From: Nocardioides astragali
Lineage (GTDB): Bacteria > Actinomycetota > Actinomycetes > Propionibacteriales > Nocardioidaceae
DNA: 64,000 bases
Assembly: GCF_024436375.1 (NCBI RefSeq)
Contig: NZ_JAFMZM010000005.1
Coordinates: 310,001 to 374,000 of the forward strand
Direction of reading: 5' to 3'
Below the pieces are notes generated by a model. That model had not been told where the DNA came from. It did no database searches and was given only the letters and a program-made list of their open reading frames with translations. Shown here piece after piece: positions 18,269-26,023 of this stretch; the first letter of the stretch is position 1; every line of letters starts with the position of its first letter. The translations under genes were made by a program, and so were the position numbers.

Positions 18269-18601
18269 CGTGCATCCACTCCCTTCTCTCGCCGGTGACT
18301 GCTTACGGTCACCTAGGGGAAGGAAGGGGCCCTCAGCGATCAACGCAGGACGAACGCGTCCGCACGGACCCATGCGCAACCGACCCGCTGTGTGATGCCG
18401 CTGGACGGATCGCCCTCGCCTCCGCGTGGAGTCGGTAGCTGCAGCAAGGCGGTCTTCGACATAGTTCCTCACCGTGATGGGGCGCCCCCGGACCGGTGCC
18501 TGCCGTGGTCCGGGGCGGCCGCGTCGACCAGCACCATGCTGGCGAGGGCGATGAGTCCCTGGGTGCGGGTGGAGAACGCTGGCCGGTAGGGTGCGTCGCT
18601 G
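18269..18601. other. Divergent control region between xis and the HTH regulator
   Basis: 333 bases with no convincing gene. A palindrome GGTGAC-N8-GTCACC lies at 18294-18313, about 26 bases before the xis start, and is a likely operator. At the other end TAGGGT (18587-18592) stands 9 bases before the regulator ATG and would give a leaderless message. The rest is GC-rich without clear structure. Confidence 0.5.
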
Positions 18602-19060
18602 ATGGTTTCCGGCATCGATCCTTCAGAACTGCGTGCTGCCCGCGAGAAGGCGGGTCTGACACAGCACGAGCTCGCGCGTCTCGTCGGTGCGGCCGGGGGA
18701 GAGCGCATATCGCGCTGGGAGCTCGGCACCTCAGTTCCCCGGCCAGACTTCCTGGTCAAACTCGCGAGAGCACTCGACATCCCCACGCTGAGGCTCGTTC
18801 GCCTCGACGGCGAGATTCCCGATCTCAGGGCCTTGCGTCTGCAGGCAGGGCTCACCGTGCCCGACCTGGCTGCGGCCGTGAACGTGGCTATGCCGACGTA
18901 CTACGCGTGGGAGCAGGGCCGCTGGACCCGGCCCCCTGCATCCGAGACGCTCGAAGCGCTCGCCCGGGCATTCGGGGAGTCCCTCGAAGTGGTCGCCGCT
19001 GCGTTCGATGAGGCGCAGCGGCAGCGCCGCCGGCGTGGAGACATCAGCCGCCTCGGCTGA
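18602..19060 (+). CDS. Double helix-turn-helix (XRE) regulator
   Basis: 152 residues containing two Cro/CI-type HTH units. The first is LRAAREKAGLTQHELARLVGAAGGERISRWELG (residues about 10-43), followed by SVPRPDFLVKLARALDI. The second is LRALRLQAGLTVPDLAAAVNVAMPTYYAWEQG (about 76-107), followed by ASETLEALARAFGESLEVVAAAF. Facing away from xis-int, it is the natural candidate for the repressor that keeps the element quiescent. Its target sites are not known; palindromes on both sides of it are candidates. Confidence 0.85.
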   Translation: MVSGIDPSELRAAREKAGLTQHELARLVGAAGGERISRWELGTSVPRPDFLVKLARALDIPTLRLVRLDGEIPDLRALRLQAGLTVPDLAAAVNVAMPTYYAWEQGRWTRPPASETLEALARAFGESLEVVAAAFDEAQRQRRRRGDISRLG

Positions 19061-19375
19061 CATCTGAGCGCCCCGTGGGTGGGTTTGACTCGCAATCCAC
19101 AGGGGAAAATTCGTTCCGGAAGAACCGAACGATCTGTGGTCCCATGGACTCCGGATGGTTCGGAAGCGTTGATGTTCAGTCCCATCGGGGGGATTGGGCC
19201 GCGCGACCTCTTGCGGTCAGGACTCGGGCGATGACATCTCGGAATCGGTCACCTGTGGACAGCGTGGCGCTCGATAGAAATGCACTAGCGTGTCAGTATC
19301 GAGTTGGGTTCATGGTGATCGCTGCGGGCCCGTCTTGATACGTAGGTGATTGAGACACGAGAGGACTCGGGATCC
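19061..19375. other. Intergenic region before the Tad operon with nested inverted repeats
   Basis: 315 bases without a gene. CCACAG (19097-19102) and CTGTGG (19134-19139) flank TCGTTC (19111-19116) and GAACGA (19127-19132), a nested pair that could be a terminator for the regulator or an operator. A related TCCGGATGGTTCGGAA follows near 19149. The right end holds copy A of the element's conserved promoter-like motif (separate entry). Confidence 0.5.
19315..19350 (+). promoter_or_regulatory. Conserved bipartite motif, copy A (Tad operon)
   Basis: GTGATCGCT at 19315-19323, 17 bases, then CGTAGGTGAT at 19341-19350. The second block lies 35 bases before the ATG of the first gene of the Tad operon. 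The same two blocks with the same 17-base gap occur at 34009 and 45467. The arrangement fits a promoter read by an unusual sigma factor or an activator site next to a -10 box. Confidence 0.75.
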
Positions 19376-20056
19376 ATGTCGCTGAACACCGCTCCAGGGG
19401 CCGCGGGCGAGGCGCCCCCCGACAGCCGACCCACGCCCCATCTCAACAACAGTCCACGCCTTAAGCGGCGCCGCAGGCCGTGGGTGTTCGCACTTTGTGC
19501 AGCCCTTGTCGCCGCAGGCGCGCTGGGTACCGCGTTCGCCTTCACATCGGTCAACGACACCCAGGAGGTTCTCGTGGTCAGCCGTGACATCAAGCGCGGC
19601 GAGACCATCGACGGCGGGGACCTCTCGGTCGCGCGGGTGAGCGTCGACCCGGCGCTGAGCCCGGTCGCCGCGAGCCAGAAGGGCGAGCTCGAGGGCAGCC
19701 GCGCCGCCGTCGACCTGTGGGCCGGCACCCTGCTCACCGAGGAGGCCGTCACAGAGAGCCTGGTGCCGGGGGAGGGGGAGTCCCTGGTGGGCATCAGCCT
19801 CACCCCTGCGCAGATGCCGTCCGAGCCGCTCTACTCCGGTGACTCCGTCCGGATCGTCACCACGCCCGGCGACCAGGGCGAGGTCACCAACGAGGACCCG
19901 GTCACGGTCGAGGCAGTCGTCGTGGGTGTTAGCCGCGTGCAGGAGACCGGCGCGACCGTTGTCGACGTCTCTGTCCCCGAAGGCGACGCCGCCGACCTGG
20001 CCGCCCGCGCCGCGACCGGGCGAGTGGCACTGGTCCTGGACACTCGGGAGCGCTGA
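19376..20056 (+). CDS. SAF-domain pilus assembly protein (CpaB/RcpC-like)
   Basis: 226 residues. A cytoplasmic basic N-terminus (NNSPRLKRRRRPW) leads into one membrane helix (VFALCAALVAAGALGTAFAF) and an exported SAF domain (EVLVVSRDIKRGETIDGGDLSVARVSV), then a beta-rich C-terminal part. CpaB-type proteins assemble the outer part of Tad pili. First gene of the operon. A start 10 codons further upstream is open, but the ATG at 19376 fits the motif-to-start distance. Confidence 0.85.
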   Translation: MSLNTAPGAAGEAPPDSRPTPHLNNSPRLKRRRRPWVFALCAALVAAGALGTAFAFTSVNDTQEVLVVSRDIKRGETIDGGDLSVARVSVDPALSPVAASQKGELEGSRAAVDLWAGTLLTEEAVTESLVPGEGESLVGISLTPAQMPSEPLYSGDSVRIVTTPGDQGEVTNEDPVTVEAVVVGVSRVQETGATVVDVSVPEGDAADLAARAATGRVALVLDTRER

Positions 20057-20059
20057 GCG

Positions 20060-20914
20060 ATGGCGCTGATCGTCCTCGCCTCGGCCAGCGGTTCACCCGG
20101 CGTCTCCACCACGGCGCTGGGGCTCACCCTCAACTGGCACCGTCCGGTGCTCCTGGTCGACGCCGACCCGACCGGGTCCTCAGCGGTCTTCGCCGGCTAC
20201 TTCCACGGCACCCAGGAACCCACCGGCGGGCTGATCAACCTCGCCCTCGCGCTGCGCGAGGGGACACTGGCTGCCGCCCTTCCTCGCGAGACGCTGTTGC
20301 TGGATCCCGAGGCCCCGGCCGAGCGCGCGCCCTGGTTCCTGCCTGGCATCCGCGCCCACGAGCAGGCCCCGAGCCTGCTGCCACTGTGGGAGCCGCTTGC
20401 CGAGCAGCTGAGCGCGCTGGACCGCAACGGCCAAGACGTCGTCGTCGACGCCGGCCGGCTCGGTCTGGCGGGTTGGCCGCAGCCGCTCGTCGCTGCCTCC
20501 GACCTGACCCTGCTGGTCACTCGCAGCTCGCTGCCCGCGCTGGCCGGTGCCCGCTCGTGGGCCAAGATGCTGCGCGACCAGTTCGCCGCCGTCGGTGGCC
20601 TCTCGCGACTCGGCCTCCTTCTCGTCGACGAGGACCGCCGCTGGCCGGCGATGCCCACGGGCGTCCCGCGGGTACGTCCCTACACGCCGCGCCACATCGC
20701 CAAGGCGCTCCAGATCTCCGTCGCAGCATCCGTGGGCTGGGATCCCGAGGCCGCGGAGGTCTACTCCCACGGCGCCCGCAAGCCCCGCAAGTTCGAGTCC
20801 TCCGACCTGGTGCGCAGCTACCGCACAGGAGCGTCGTTGATCCACTCCGTCCTCACCTCCAACCAGGCCGCCCTCGCCCACCCGACCCCATTCACGAGCG
20901 GAGGCCGCGCATGA
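20060..20914 (+). CDS. tadZ: TadZ/CpaE-like MinD-type protein lacking the P-loop lysine
   Basis: 284 residues with a ParA/MinD fold: VLASASGSPGVSTTALGLTL at the N-terminus and VLLVDADPTGSSAVFAGYF after it, later DVVVDAGRLG. In the P-loop the usual GKT/GKS is GVST, so the catalytic Lys is missing, as in atypical TadZ proteins that locate the pilus machine at a pole. It starts four bases after the SAF gene and overlaps tadA by ATGA. A localisation role is inferred from position. Confidence 0.75.
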   Translation: MALIVLASASGSPGVSTTALGLTLNWHRPVLLVDADPTGSSAVFAGYFHGTQEPTGGLINLALALREGTLAAALPRETLLLDPEAPAERAPWFLPGIRAHEQAPSLLPLWEPLAEQLSALDRNGQDVVVDAGRLGLAGWPQPLVAASDLTLLVTRSSLPALAGARSWAKMLRDQFAAVGGLSRLGLLLVDEDRRWPAMPTGVPRVRPYTPRHIAKALQISVAASVGWDPEAAEVYSHGARKPRKFESSDLVRSYRTGASLIHSVLTSNQAALAHPTPFTSGGRA

Positions 20915-22641
20915 GCGTCAACGAACACCCGCCCGGAGCCCAGGACCGCGAACCGCTCCGCGCCGACGAATGGCTCGCGGCGCGACACGCAGACCAGTCC
21001 GGCGGTACTGGGCATCGCTCCCCGTTCGCCCGCGGCCGCGGCACCAACGGCAGCCAGCCGGCCACGCAGCCACCGCCGCCGCCGGCGCCGGCGCCGACCA
21101 GCGAGGACCACGACCCGACGTCGCTGCCGATCTTCGCCGGCGCCTGGACCAGCGAGGATCAACTGCCGGGCCGCACCCGCTCGGACTTCACCCTGCGACC
21201 GCTCGTCGCCAGCCCCGACGACCAGCCGCACGCGTTCGCCGCCACCGACTACTACGACGGCGTCGACGATGGGGAGGTCGAGCTGGACTGGGAGCTCATC
21301 GCCCAGTACCGGGCCGAGATCTCCTCGCGGCTGACCGCCCGGCTGGACAAGGAAGGCGGCCGGGTCACCGACGAGGATCGCGAGCAGATGGGCCTCGACG
21401 TCATCGAGGAGTTCATCAAGTCCGAGGCCGAGACCCTCGTCTCGACCGGCCGTCCGCCGTGGACCCGCCAGCAGGAGAACGCCCTCAAGGCCGCGCTCAA
21501 GGCCGCGCTGTTCGGTCTGGGCCGGCTGCAGCCGCTGGTCGAGCGCGAGGACGTGGAGAACGTCATCGTCATCGCCCGCGGCCCGGAGTGCGCCGTGTGG
21601 CTGGAGCTCGTCGACGGCACCCTGGTCGAGGCCGCACCGATCGCCGACTCCGAGGACGAGCTGCGCGAGTTCCTCGCCGACCTCGGCTCCCGGCAGAACC
21701 GGCCCTTCACCGAAGCGCGCCCGCACCTGGACCTGCGCCTGCCCGGCGGCGCCCGGCTCGCGGCCGGCTCCTGGGTGATGGCCTACACCTCGGTGGTGAT
21801 CCGCCGGCACGGGATGCGCGAGGTGTCGATGGACGAGATGGTCTACGACCGCAAGGCGTGCGGCGCGGTCCTGGCCGACTTCCTCGCCGCCTGTGTCCGC
21901 GCCGGCAAGAGCATCGTCGTCTCCGGCGTCCAGGGCTCGGGCAAGACCACCTGGGTCCGCGCCCTGTGCTCGTGCATCCCACCGTGGGAGATGATCGGCA
22001 CCTTCGAGACCGAGTTCGAGCTGCACCTGCACGAGCTGGTCGACCGGCACAAGATCGTTCACGCCTGGGAGCACCGGCCCGGATCCGGCGAGGTCGGCAT
22101 CGGCGGCCGACAGGCCGGTGAGTTCAGTCTCGAGGAGGCCATCCACCACTCCTTCCGGTTCAACCTCGCCCGCCAGATCGTCGGCGAGGTCCGCGGCCCG
22201 GAAGTCTGGAACATGCTCAAGGCCATGGAGTCCGGCCCGGGCTCGATCAGCACCACCCACGCCCGCAGCGCCGAGCACACCATTGAGAAGCTCGTCTCCT
22301 GCGCCATGGAGAAGGGCCCGCAGGTCACCCGCGAGCTCGCGATCAGCAAGCTCGCCGCCGCCATCGACATCGTGATGTACCTGCGCTCCGAGGTCGTCCC
22401 CAACGGCGACGGCACCTTCCGCAAGCAACGCTGGGTCGAGGAGGTCCTGGTCGTCCAGCCCAGCATCGACGCGGCCCGCGGGTATGCGACCACCCCGATC
22501 TTCGCCCCGAACCAGCTCGGCCACGCCGTCGCCACCGGGAAGCTCGACAACTTCCTCGCCCAGGAGCTCGCCCGCCACGGGTTCGACCTTGAGGGGTACA
22601 AGGCCGAGTCCCAGGCAAACCCGGGGGTGGCGATCTCATGA
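20911..22641 (+). CDS. tadA: Tad pilus secretion ATPase (TadA/CpaF family)
   Basis: 576 residues. The first 110 are disordered with a PPPPPAPAP run. The catalytic core has Walker A GVQGSGKTTWVRAL near residue 338, an aspartate-box-like FETEFELHL, RQIVGEVRGPEVW (Walker B region) and the His box SISTTHARSAEHTIEKL. It drives pilin assembly through TadB/TadC in the membrane. Overlaps both neighbours by ATGA, so it is part of one tightly coupled operon. Relatives also power conjugation as VirB11, but the neighbouring TadB and TadC fix this as the Tad type. Confidence 0.92.
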   Translation: MSVNEHPPGAQDREPLRADEWLAARHADQSGGTGHRSPFARGRGTNGSQPATQPPPPPAPAPTSEDHDPTSLPIFAGAWTSEDQLPGRTRSDFTLRPLVASPDDQPHAFAATDYYDGVDDGEVELDWELIAQYRAEISSRLTARLDKEGGRVTDEDREQMGLDVIEEFIKSEAETLVSTGRPPWTRQQENALKAALKAALFGLGRLQPLVEREDVENVIVIARGPECAVWLELVDGTLVEAAPIADSEDELREFLADLGSRQNRPFTEARPHLDLRLPGGARLAAGSWVMAYTSVVIRRHGMREVSMDEMVYDRKACGAVLADFLAACVRAGKSIVVSGVQGSGKTTWVRALCSCIPPWEMIGTFETEFELHLHELVDRHKIVHAWEHRPGSGEVGIGGRQAGEFSLEEAIHHSFRFNLARQIVGEVRGPEVWNMLKAMESGPGSISTTHARSAEHTIEKLVSCAMEKGPQVTRELAISKLAAAIDIVMYLRSEVVPNGDGTFRKQRWVEEVLVVQPSIDAARGYATTPIFAPNQLGHAVATGKLDNFLAQELARHGFDLEGYKAESQANPGVAIS

Positions 22642-23555
22642 CCGCCTTCCTGCCCGCAGTCCTCGGGGCCCTCATCGTCATCGGCCTGATCGGCATGGTC
22701 TACGCGCTGATCCCCGCACCCCCGAAGCCGCCGCGGCCCGCCCGGACCGTGACCCCGCTCGGCCGGGCGGGTGACTGGTTCACCCGGCTCACCCCGCGCA
22801 CCCGGATGCTGGTCACCTTCGGCGCTGTCACCGGACTCCTGATCGCGCTGCTGACCGGCTGGGTGATCGCGATCGTGCTCGTCCCGGCCGCGATCGTCGG
22901 CATCCCGCTGCTGCTCACGCCCCCGCCGGCGGCCGCGAGCGTCGAAAAGCTCGAGGCGCTCGAGGAGTGGACCCGGTCGCTGTCCGGCAAGCTGACGGCC
23001 GGCCAGTCGCTGCGCTCGGCTCTCATCAAGTCGCTGCAGTCGGTGCCGGCGCCCATCGAGCGCGAGGTCGGGCTGATGGTGTCCCGGCTCTGGAACAACA
23101 CCGCGACCACCGAGGACGTGCTGCGCGCCTTCGCTGAGGACCTCAACGACTCCACCGGCGACGTGGTGGCCAGCCAGCTGATCCTTGCCGCCAGCGGGCG
23201 TGGGCAGGCCGGCCTGGCCAAGGCGCTGGACGCTCTCGCCGAGACCGTCGCGGCCGATGTGCGCGCCCGCCGCCAGATCGCCGCCGACCAGGCCAAGCCG
23301 CGCACCACCGCCCGCACGGTCACCGTGATCACCCTCGGCGTCCTGGGCATGCTCGCCCTCACCGGCGACTACATCGAGCCGTACGGCACCCCGCTCGGCC
23401 AGGTCATCCTCGTCGTCCTGCTGACCGTCTACGTGGCCACGCTGCTGTGGATGCGCCGGATGGCGATCGCCAAGCCGCTCCCGCGGTTCCTCGACCTCCA
23501 GGCCCGCAACGCGCACCGAGCGGCGCACGGGGAGAAGGAAGGAGCACTCGCATGA
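22638..23555 (+). CDS. tadB: Tad pilus inner-membrane platform protein TadB-like
   Basis: 305 residues with an N-terminal membrane helix (FLPAVLGALIVIGLIGMVYAL), a double hydrophobic stretch at about 55-95, a cytoplasmic T2SSF (GspF) domain (EALEEWTRSLSGKLTAGQSLRSALI ... VVASQLILAASGRGQAGLAKAL) and two C-terminal helices (LGVLGMLALTGDYI, VILVVLLTVYVATLLWM). Forms the assembly platform together with the next protein. ATGA overlaps on both sides. Confidence 0.88.
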   Translation: MTAFLPAVLGALIVIGLIGMVYALIPAPPKPPRPARTVTPLGRAGDWFTRLTPRTRMLVTFGAVTGLLIALLTGWVIAIVLVPAAIVGIPLLLTPPPAAASVEKLEALEEWTRSLSGKLTAGQSLRSALIKSLQSVPAPIEREVGLMVSRLWNNTATTEDVLRAFAEDLNDSTGDVVASQLILAASGRGQAGLAKALDALAETVAADVRARRQIAADQAKPRTTARTVTVITLGVLGMLALTGDYIEPYGTPLGQVILVVLLTVYVATLLWMRRMAIAKPLPRFLDLQARNAHRAAHGEKEGALA

Positions 23556-24469
23556 CTGGCCTTCAGCTTGCGCTCGCCAGCGGCACCCTCCTTGGGCTCG
23601 CCGTTGCTCTGCTCGTGTGGCGCCTGGCCCCGTCCGACCCCGACCTCGCCGACGCTCTGGACCGGCTCTCGCCTGGCCACGTCGTGCCCCACCGCAGCGC
23701 GGGGCCGCTCGACGTGGAGGAGAGCACCGAATCCGGATCGCTCGTCGACCGGATCGGCGTGTGGGCGATCAAGAACCTGCCCGGGGGAGCGTGGGCGCAC
23801 ACGCCCCGCAAGGACCTGGCCATCCTCCAGATCAGCGAGACCAGGTTCTACGGCGAGAAGGTCGTCTGGGCGTTGCTCGGTCTGGCGATGCCGCCGCTGT
23901 TCGCGGCGTTCTTCGCGCTGATCGGGCTCCCGCTCCCGTTCGCGATCCCTACCTTCGGGTCGCTCGGGCTCGCCGCACTGTTCTGGTTCATGCCCAACTA
24001 CAACGCCACTGACGACGCCAAGAAGGCCCGCATGGAGTTCAGTCGGGCCCTGGGCGCCTACATCGACATGGTCGCCACCGGAGTCCGTGATGGCTCCAGC
24101 GGTCAGCAGGCGCTGCGTTCTGCGGCTGAGGTCGGCGACACCTGGGTGTTCAAGCGGATCGAGAGCGAGCTGCGCCGCGCCCGCTACATGACCCGCGCCC
24201 CCTGGGACTCCCTACACGGGCTCGCCGACGACCTCGGCGTCCCCGAGCTCGACGACCTCGCCGACATCATGCAGCAGTCCGGCCAGGACGGCGCGCAGAT
24301 CTACAACAACCTCCGCGCCCGCGCCGCCGCACTTCGCTCGGCGATGCTCAGCGCCGAGCTCGGGAAGGCCAACGGCGTCTCCGAGCGCATGTACATCCCC
24401 GCCAGCCTGCTCGGCGTCGTCTTCATGGCGATCCTCGTCACCCCGTCGATGCTCCGACTCGCGACCTAA
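23552..24469 (+). CDS. tadC: Tad pilus inner-membrane platform protein TadC-like
   Basis: 305 residues. An N-terminal helix (LQLALASGTLLGLAVALLVW), then a central pair (VVWALLGLAMPPLFAAFFALIGL, FAIPTFGSLGLAALFWFMP), a T2SSF-type cytoplasmic domain (MEFSRALGAYIDMVATGVRDGSSGQQAL, LDDLADIMQQSGQDGAQIYNNL) and a final helix (SLLGVVFMAILVTPSMLRL). Second platform subunit. Starts inside the tadB stop. Confidence 0.88.
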   Translation: MTGLQLALASGTLLGLAVALLVWRLAPSDPDLADALDRLSPGHVVPHRSAGPLDVEESTESGSLVDRIGVWAIKNLPGGAWAHTPRKDLAILQISETRFYGEKVVWALLGLAMPPLFAAFFALIGLPLPFAIPTFGSLGLAALFWFMPNYNATDDAKKARMEFSRALGAYIDMVATGVRDGSSGQQALRSAAEVGDTWVFKRIESELRRARYMTRAPWDSLHGLADDLGVPELDDLADIMQQSGQDGAQIYNNLRARAAALRSAMLSAELGKANGVSERMYIPASLLGVVFMAILVTPSMLRLAT

Positions 24470-24526
24470 CACCGACGTCAAACCCGGGACACCCCGAACT
24501 CCACCACCCCAGAAAGGAACAACCCG

Positions 24527-24733
24527 ATGTTCAAGCTCCTCATCACCCTCCAGGTGACGGCCCTCGCCGTGATCGCCAGCATGGAGGACCGCATCGTCAA
24601 ACACCGACGCGACGAGCGCGGCTCGGTCACGATCGAGCAGGTCATCTGGGCTGGCGCGGTCATCCTCATCGTCGGCATCGTCGTCGCCGCGATCACCGCA
24701 TACGTGACCAGCGAGGCCGGAAAGATCCAGTAG
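24527..24733 (+). CDS. Small Flp/Tad-type pilin
   Basis: 68 residues. After a 30-residue leader comes DERGSVTIEQVIWAGAVILIVGIVVAAITAY: a charged stretch ending in Gly, then a hydrophobic helix with Glu at position 5, the layout of prepilin-peptidase substrates of the Flp type. It follows the TadC gene after 57 bases containing an AAAGGA ribosome site, and is probably the major subunit of the fibre. No prepilin peptidase gene is seen in the window, so processing must rely on an enzyme encoded elsewhere. Confidence 0.8.
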   Translation: MFKLLITLQVTALAVIASMEDRIVKHRRDERGSVTIEQVIWAGAVILIVGIVVAAITAYVTSEAGKIQ

Positions 24734-24741
24734 GTCCGTCC

Positions 24742-25137
24742 ATGATCTCCAGCTCTCGCCGCCGACACCGGGACGAGCGCGGCTCAGTGGCCATCCAGAT
24801 GGTCTTCCTGATGCCGGCGCTCTTCGCGGTGATGTTCCTCGGTGTCCAGGGCGCGCTGTACTACCACGCCCGCGAAGTAGCACTCGCGGCCGCGCAGGAG
24901 GGCGCACGCGAGGCGGGCAGCGAGAACGGCACCCGCGAGTCCGGAGTGGCGACCGCGAACGGCTTCCTCCAGGACGCCGGCGGATCCGACGTGATGACGT
25001 CGACCAGCGTCTCCGGGTCACGGACCACGACAACGGCCACGATCACCGTCACAGGCAAGTCCATGAGCGTGATCCCAGGCTGGCACGTGACCGTCCGCCA
25101 GAGCGCCAGCGTCCCGGTCGAGAGGCTCACCGAATGA
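24742..25137 (+). CDS. TadE-like pseudopilin
   Basis: 131 residues opening RRRHRDERGSVAIQMVFLMPALFAVMFLGVQGALYYHAREVALAAAQEGAREA, the TadE pattern of a charged leader, a Gly-Ser cleavage region, one hydrophobic helix and a polar helix. The Glu at +5 is replaced by Gln (GSVAIQ), unlike the two neighbours. The C-terminal part is Thr-rich and beta-like. Minor pilin role inferred. Confidence 0.82.
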   Translation: MISSSRRRHRDERGSVAIQMVFLMPALFAVMFLGVQGALYYHAREVALAAAQEGAREAGSENGTRESGVATANGFLQDAGGSDVMTSTSVSGSRTTTTATITVTGKSMSVIPGWHVTVRQSASVPVERLTE

Positions 25138-25592
25138 TGGGTCAGAGCATCTGGGCACGCGCCTTCAACCCCAGCCGCGACGAGCGCGGATCGGTGGCCA
25201 TCGAGGCCGCGATCGGCGTCCCGGCCTTCGGGCTGTTCGTGGCGATGATGATCCTCGGCGGCCGCGTCGAGATCGCCAAGCAGTCCGTGGAAGCAGCCGC
25301 GTACGAGGCAGCACGGGCAGCCTCCATCGAGCGAACCCAGAGCGAGGCGATCGCCGCAGGCAGCTCCTCGGCCGCAAGCAGCCTGCACGACCAGGACGTG
25401 AACTGCACCAGCACGAACGTCACGGTCAACGCTGCGGCGTTCAACGCACCGATCGGGAACACCGCCCAGGTGAACGTCACGGTGACCTGCACGGTCAACC
25501 TGTCGGACCTGAGCATCCCCGGCGCACCCGGCACCCGCACGATCACCGCAACCGCGAGCAGCCCCGTCGACGCCTACCGGGAGCGCCGATGA
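25134..25592 (+). CDS. TadE/TadF-like pseudopilin
   Basis: 152 residues with DERGSVAIEAAIGVPAFGLFVAMMILGGRVEIAKQSVEAAAYEAARAASI, including the Glu five residues after the Gly-Ser junction. The exported part has two Cys (DVNCTSTN and VTCTVNLS) that may bridge. The ATG overlaps the stop of the previous gene. The third of four consecutive genes sharing a DERG-leader. Confidence 0.82.
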   Translation: MMGQSIWARAFNPSRDERGSVAIEAAIGVPAFGLFVAMMILGGRVEIAKQSVEAAAYEAARAASIERTQSEAIAAGSSSAASSLHDQDVNCTSTNVTVNAAAFNAPIGNTAQVNVTVTCTVNLSDLSIPGAPGTRTITATASSPVDAYRERR

Positions 25593-26023
25593 TGAGGCAC
25601 CGGATCCGACGGCAGCGCGACGAGCGCGGCGCCATCAGCGTCTGGTTCGCCACCGCGTCACTGGTGATGATCATCCTGGTCGGGATGACCGTCGACGTCG
25701 GCGGCAAGGTGCACGCCCAGCAGCAGGCCCGCAGTGCCGCGGCCCAGGCCGCCCGCACCGGCGCCCAGGAGGTGGGCTCGACCGCCATCCGCGGCGACGA
25801 GCTCCGCGTCGACCTCAACGCCGCCAAGTCCGCCGCGCAGGGCTACCTCAACGCCGCCGGCGTGGAGGGCACCGTCACCGTCGTCAACGGCGACACCCTG
25901 ATCGTGCGCACCACCGACACCTACGACAGCAAGTTCCTCGGGATCATCGGGCTGGACTCGATGAAAGTCACCGGGGAGGCGTCTGCACGGCTCATCCGCG
26001 CCCAAGGAGGCACCGAACAGTGA
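25589..26023 (+). CDS. TadG-like pseudopilin
   Basis: 144 residues: RRQRDERGAISVWFATASLVMIILVGMTVDVGGKVHAQQQARSAAAQAARTGAQ, a short leader and helix followed by the GxxxDxGG-type stretch seen in TadG/Tad secretion proteins, then a beta-rich end. Overlaps the genes on both sides. Probably at the pilus tip or base together with the two TadE-like proteins. Confidence 0.82.
   Translation: MMRHRIRRQRDERGAISVWFATASLVMIILVGMTVDVGGKVHAQQQARSAAAQAARTGAQEVGSTAIRGDELRVDLNAAKSAAQGYLNAAGVEGTVTVVNGDTLIVRTTDTYDSKFLGIIGLDSMKVTGEASARLIRAQGGTEQ

Noticed and set aside
18333..18662. Small ORFs in the xis/XRE intergenic space
   Set aside because: Atypical composition, no ribosome sites, and overlap with the regulator start; they look like chance frames.
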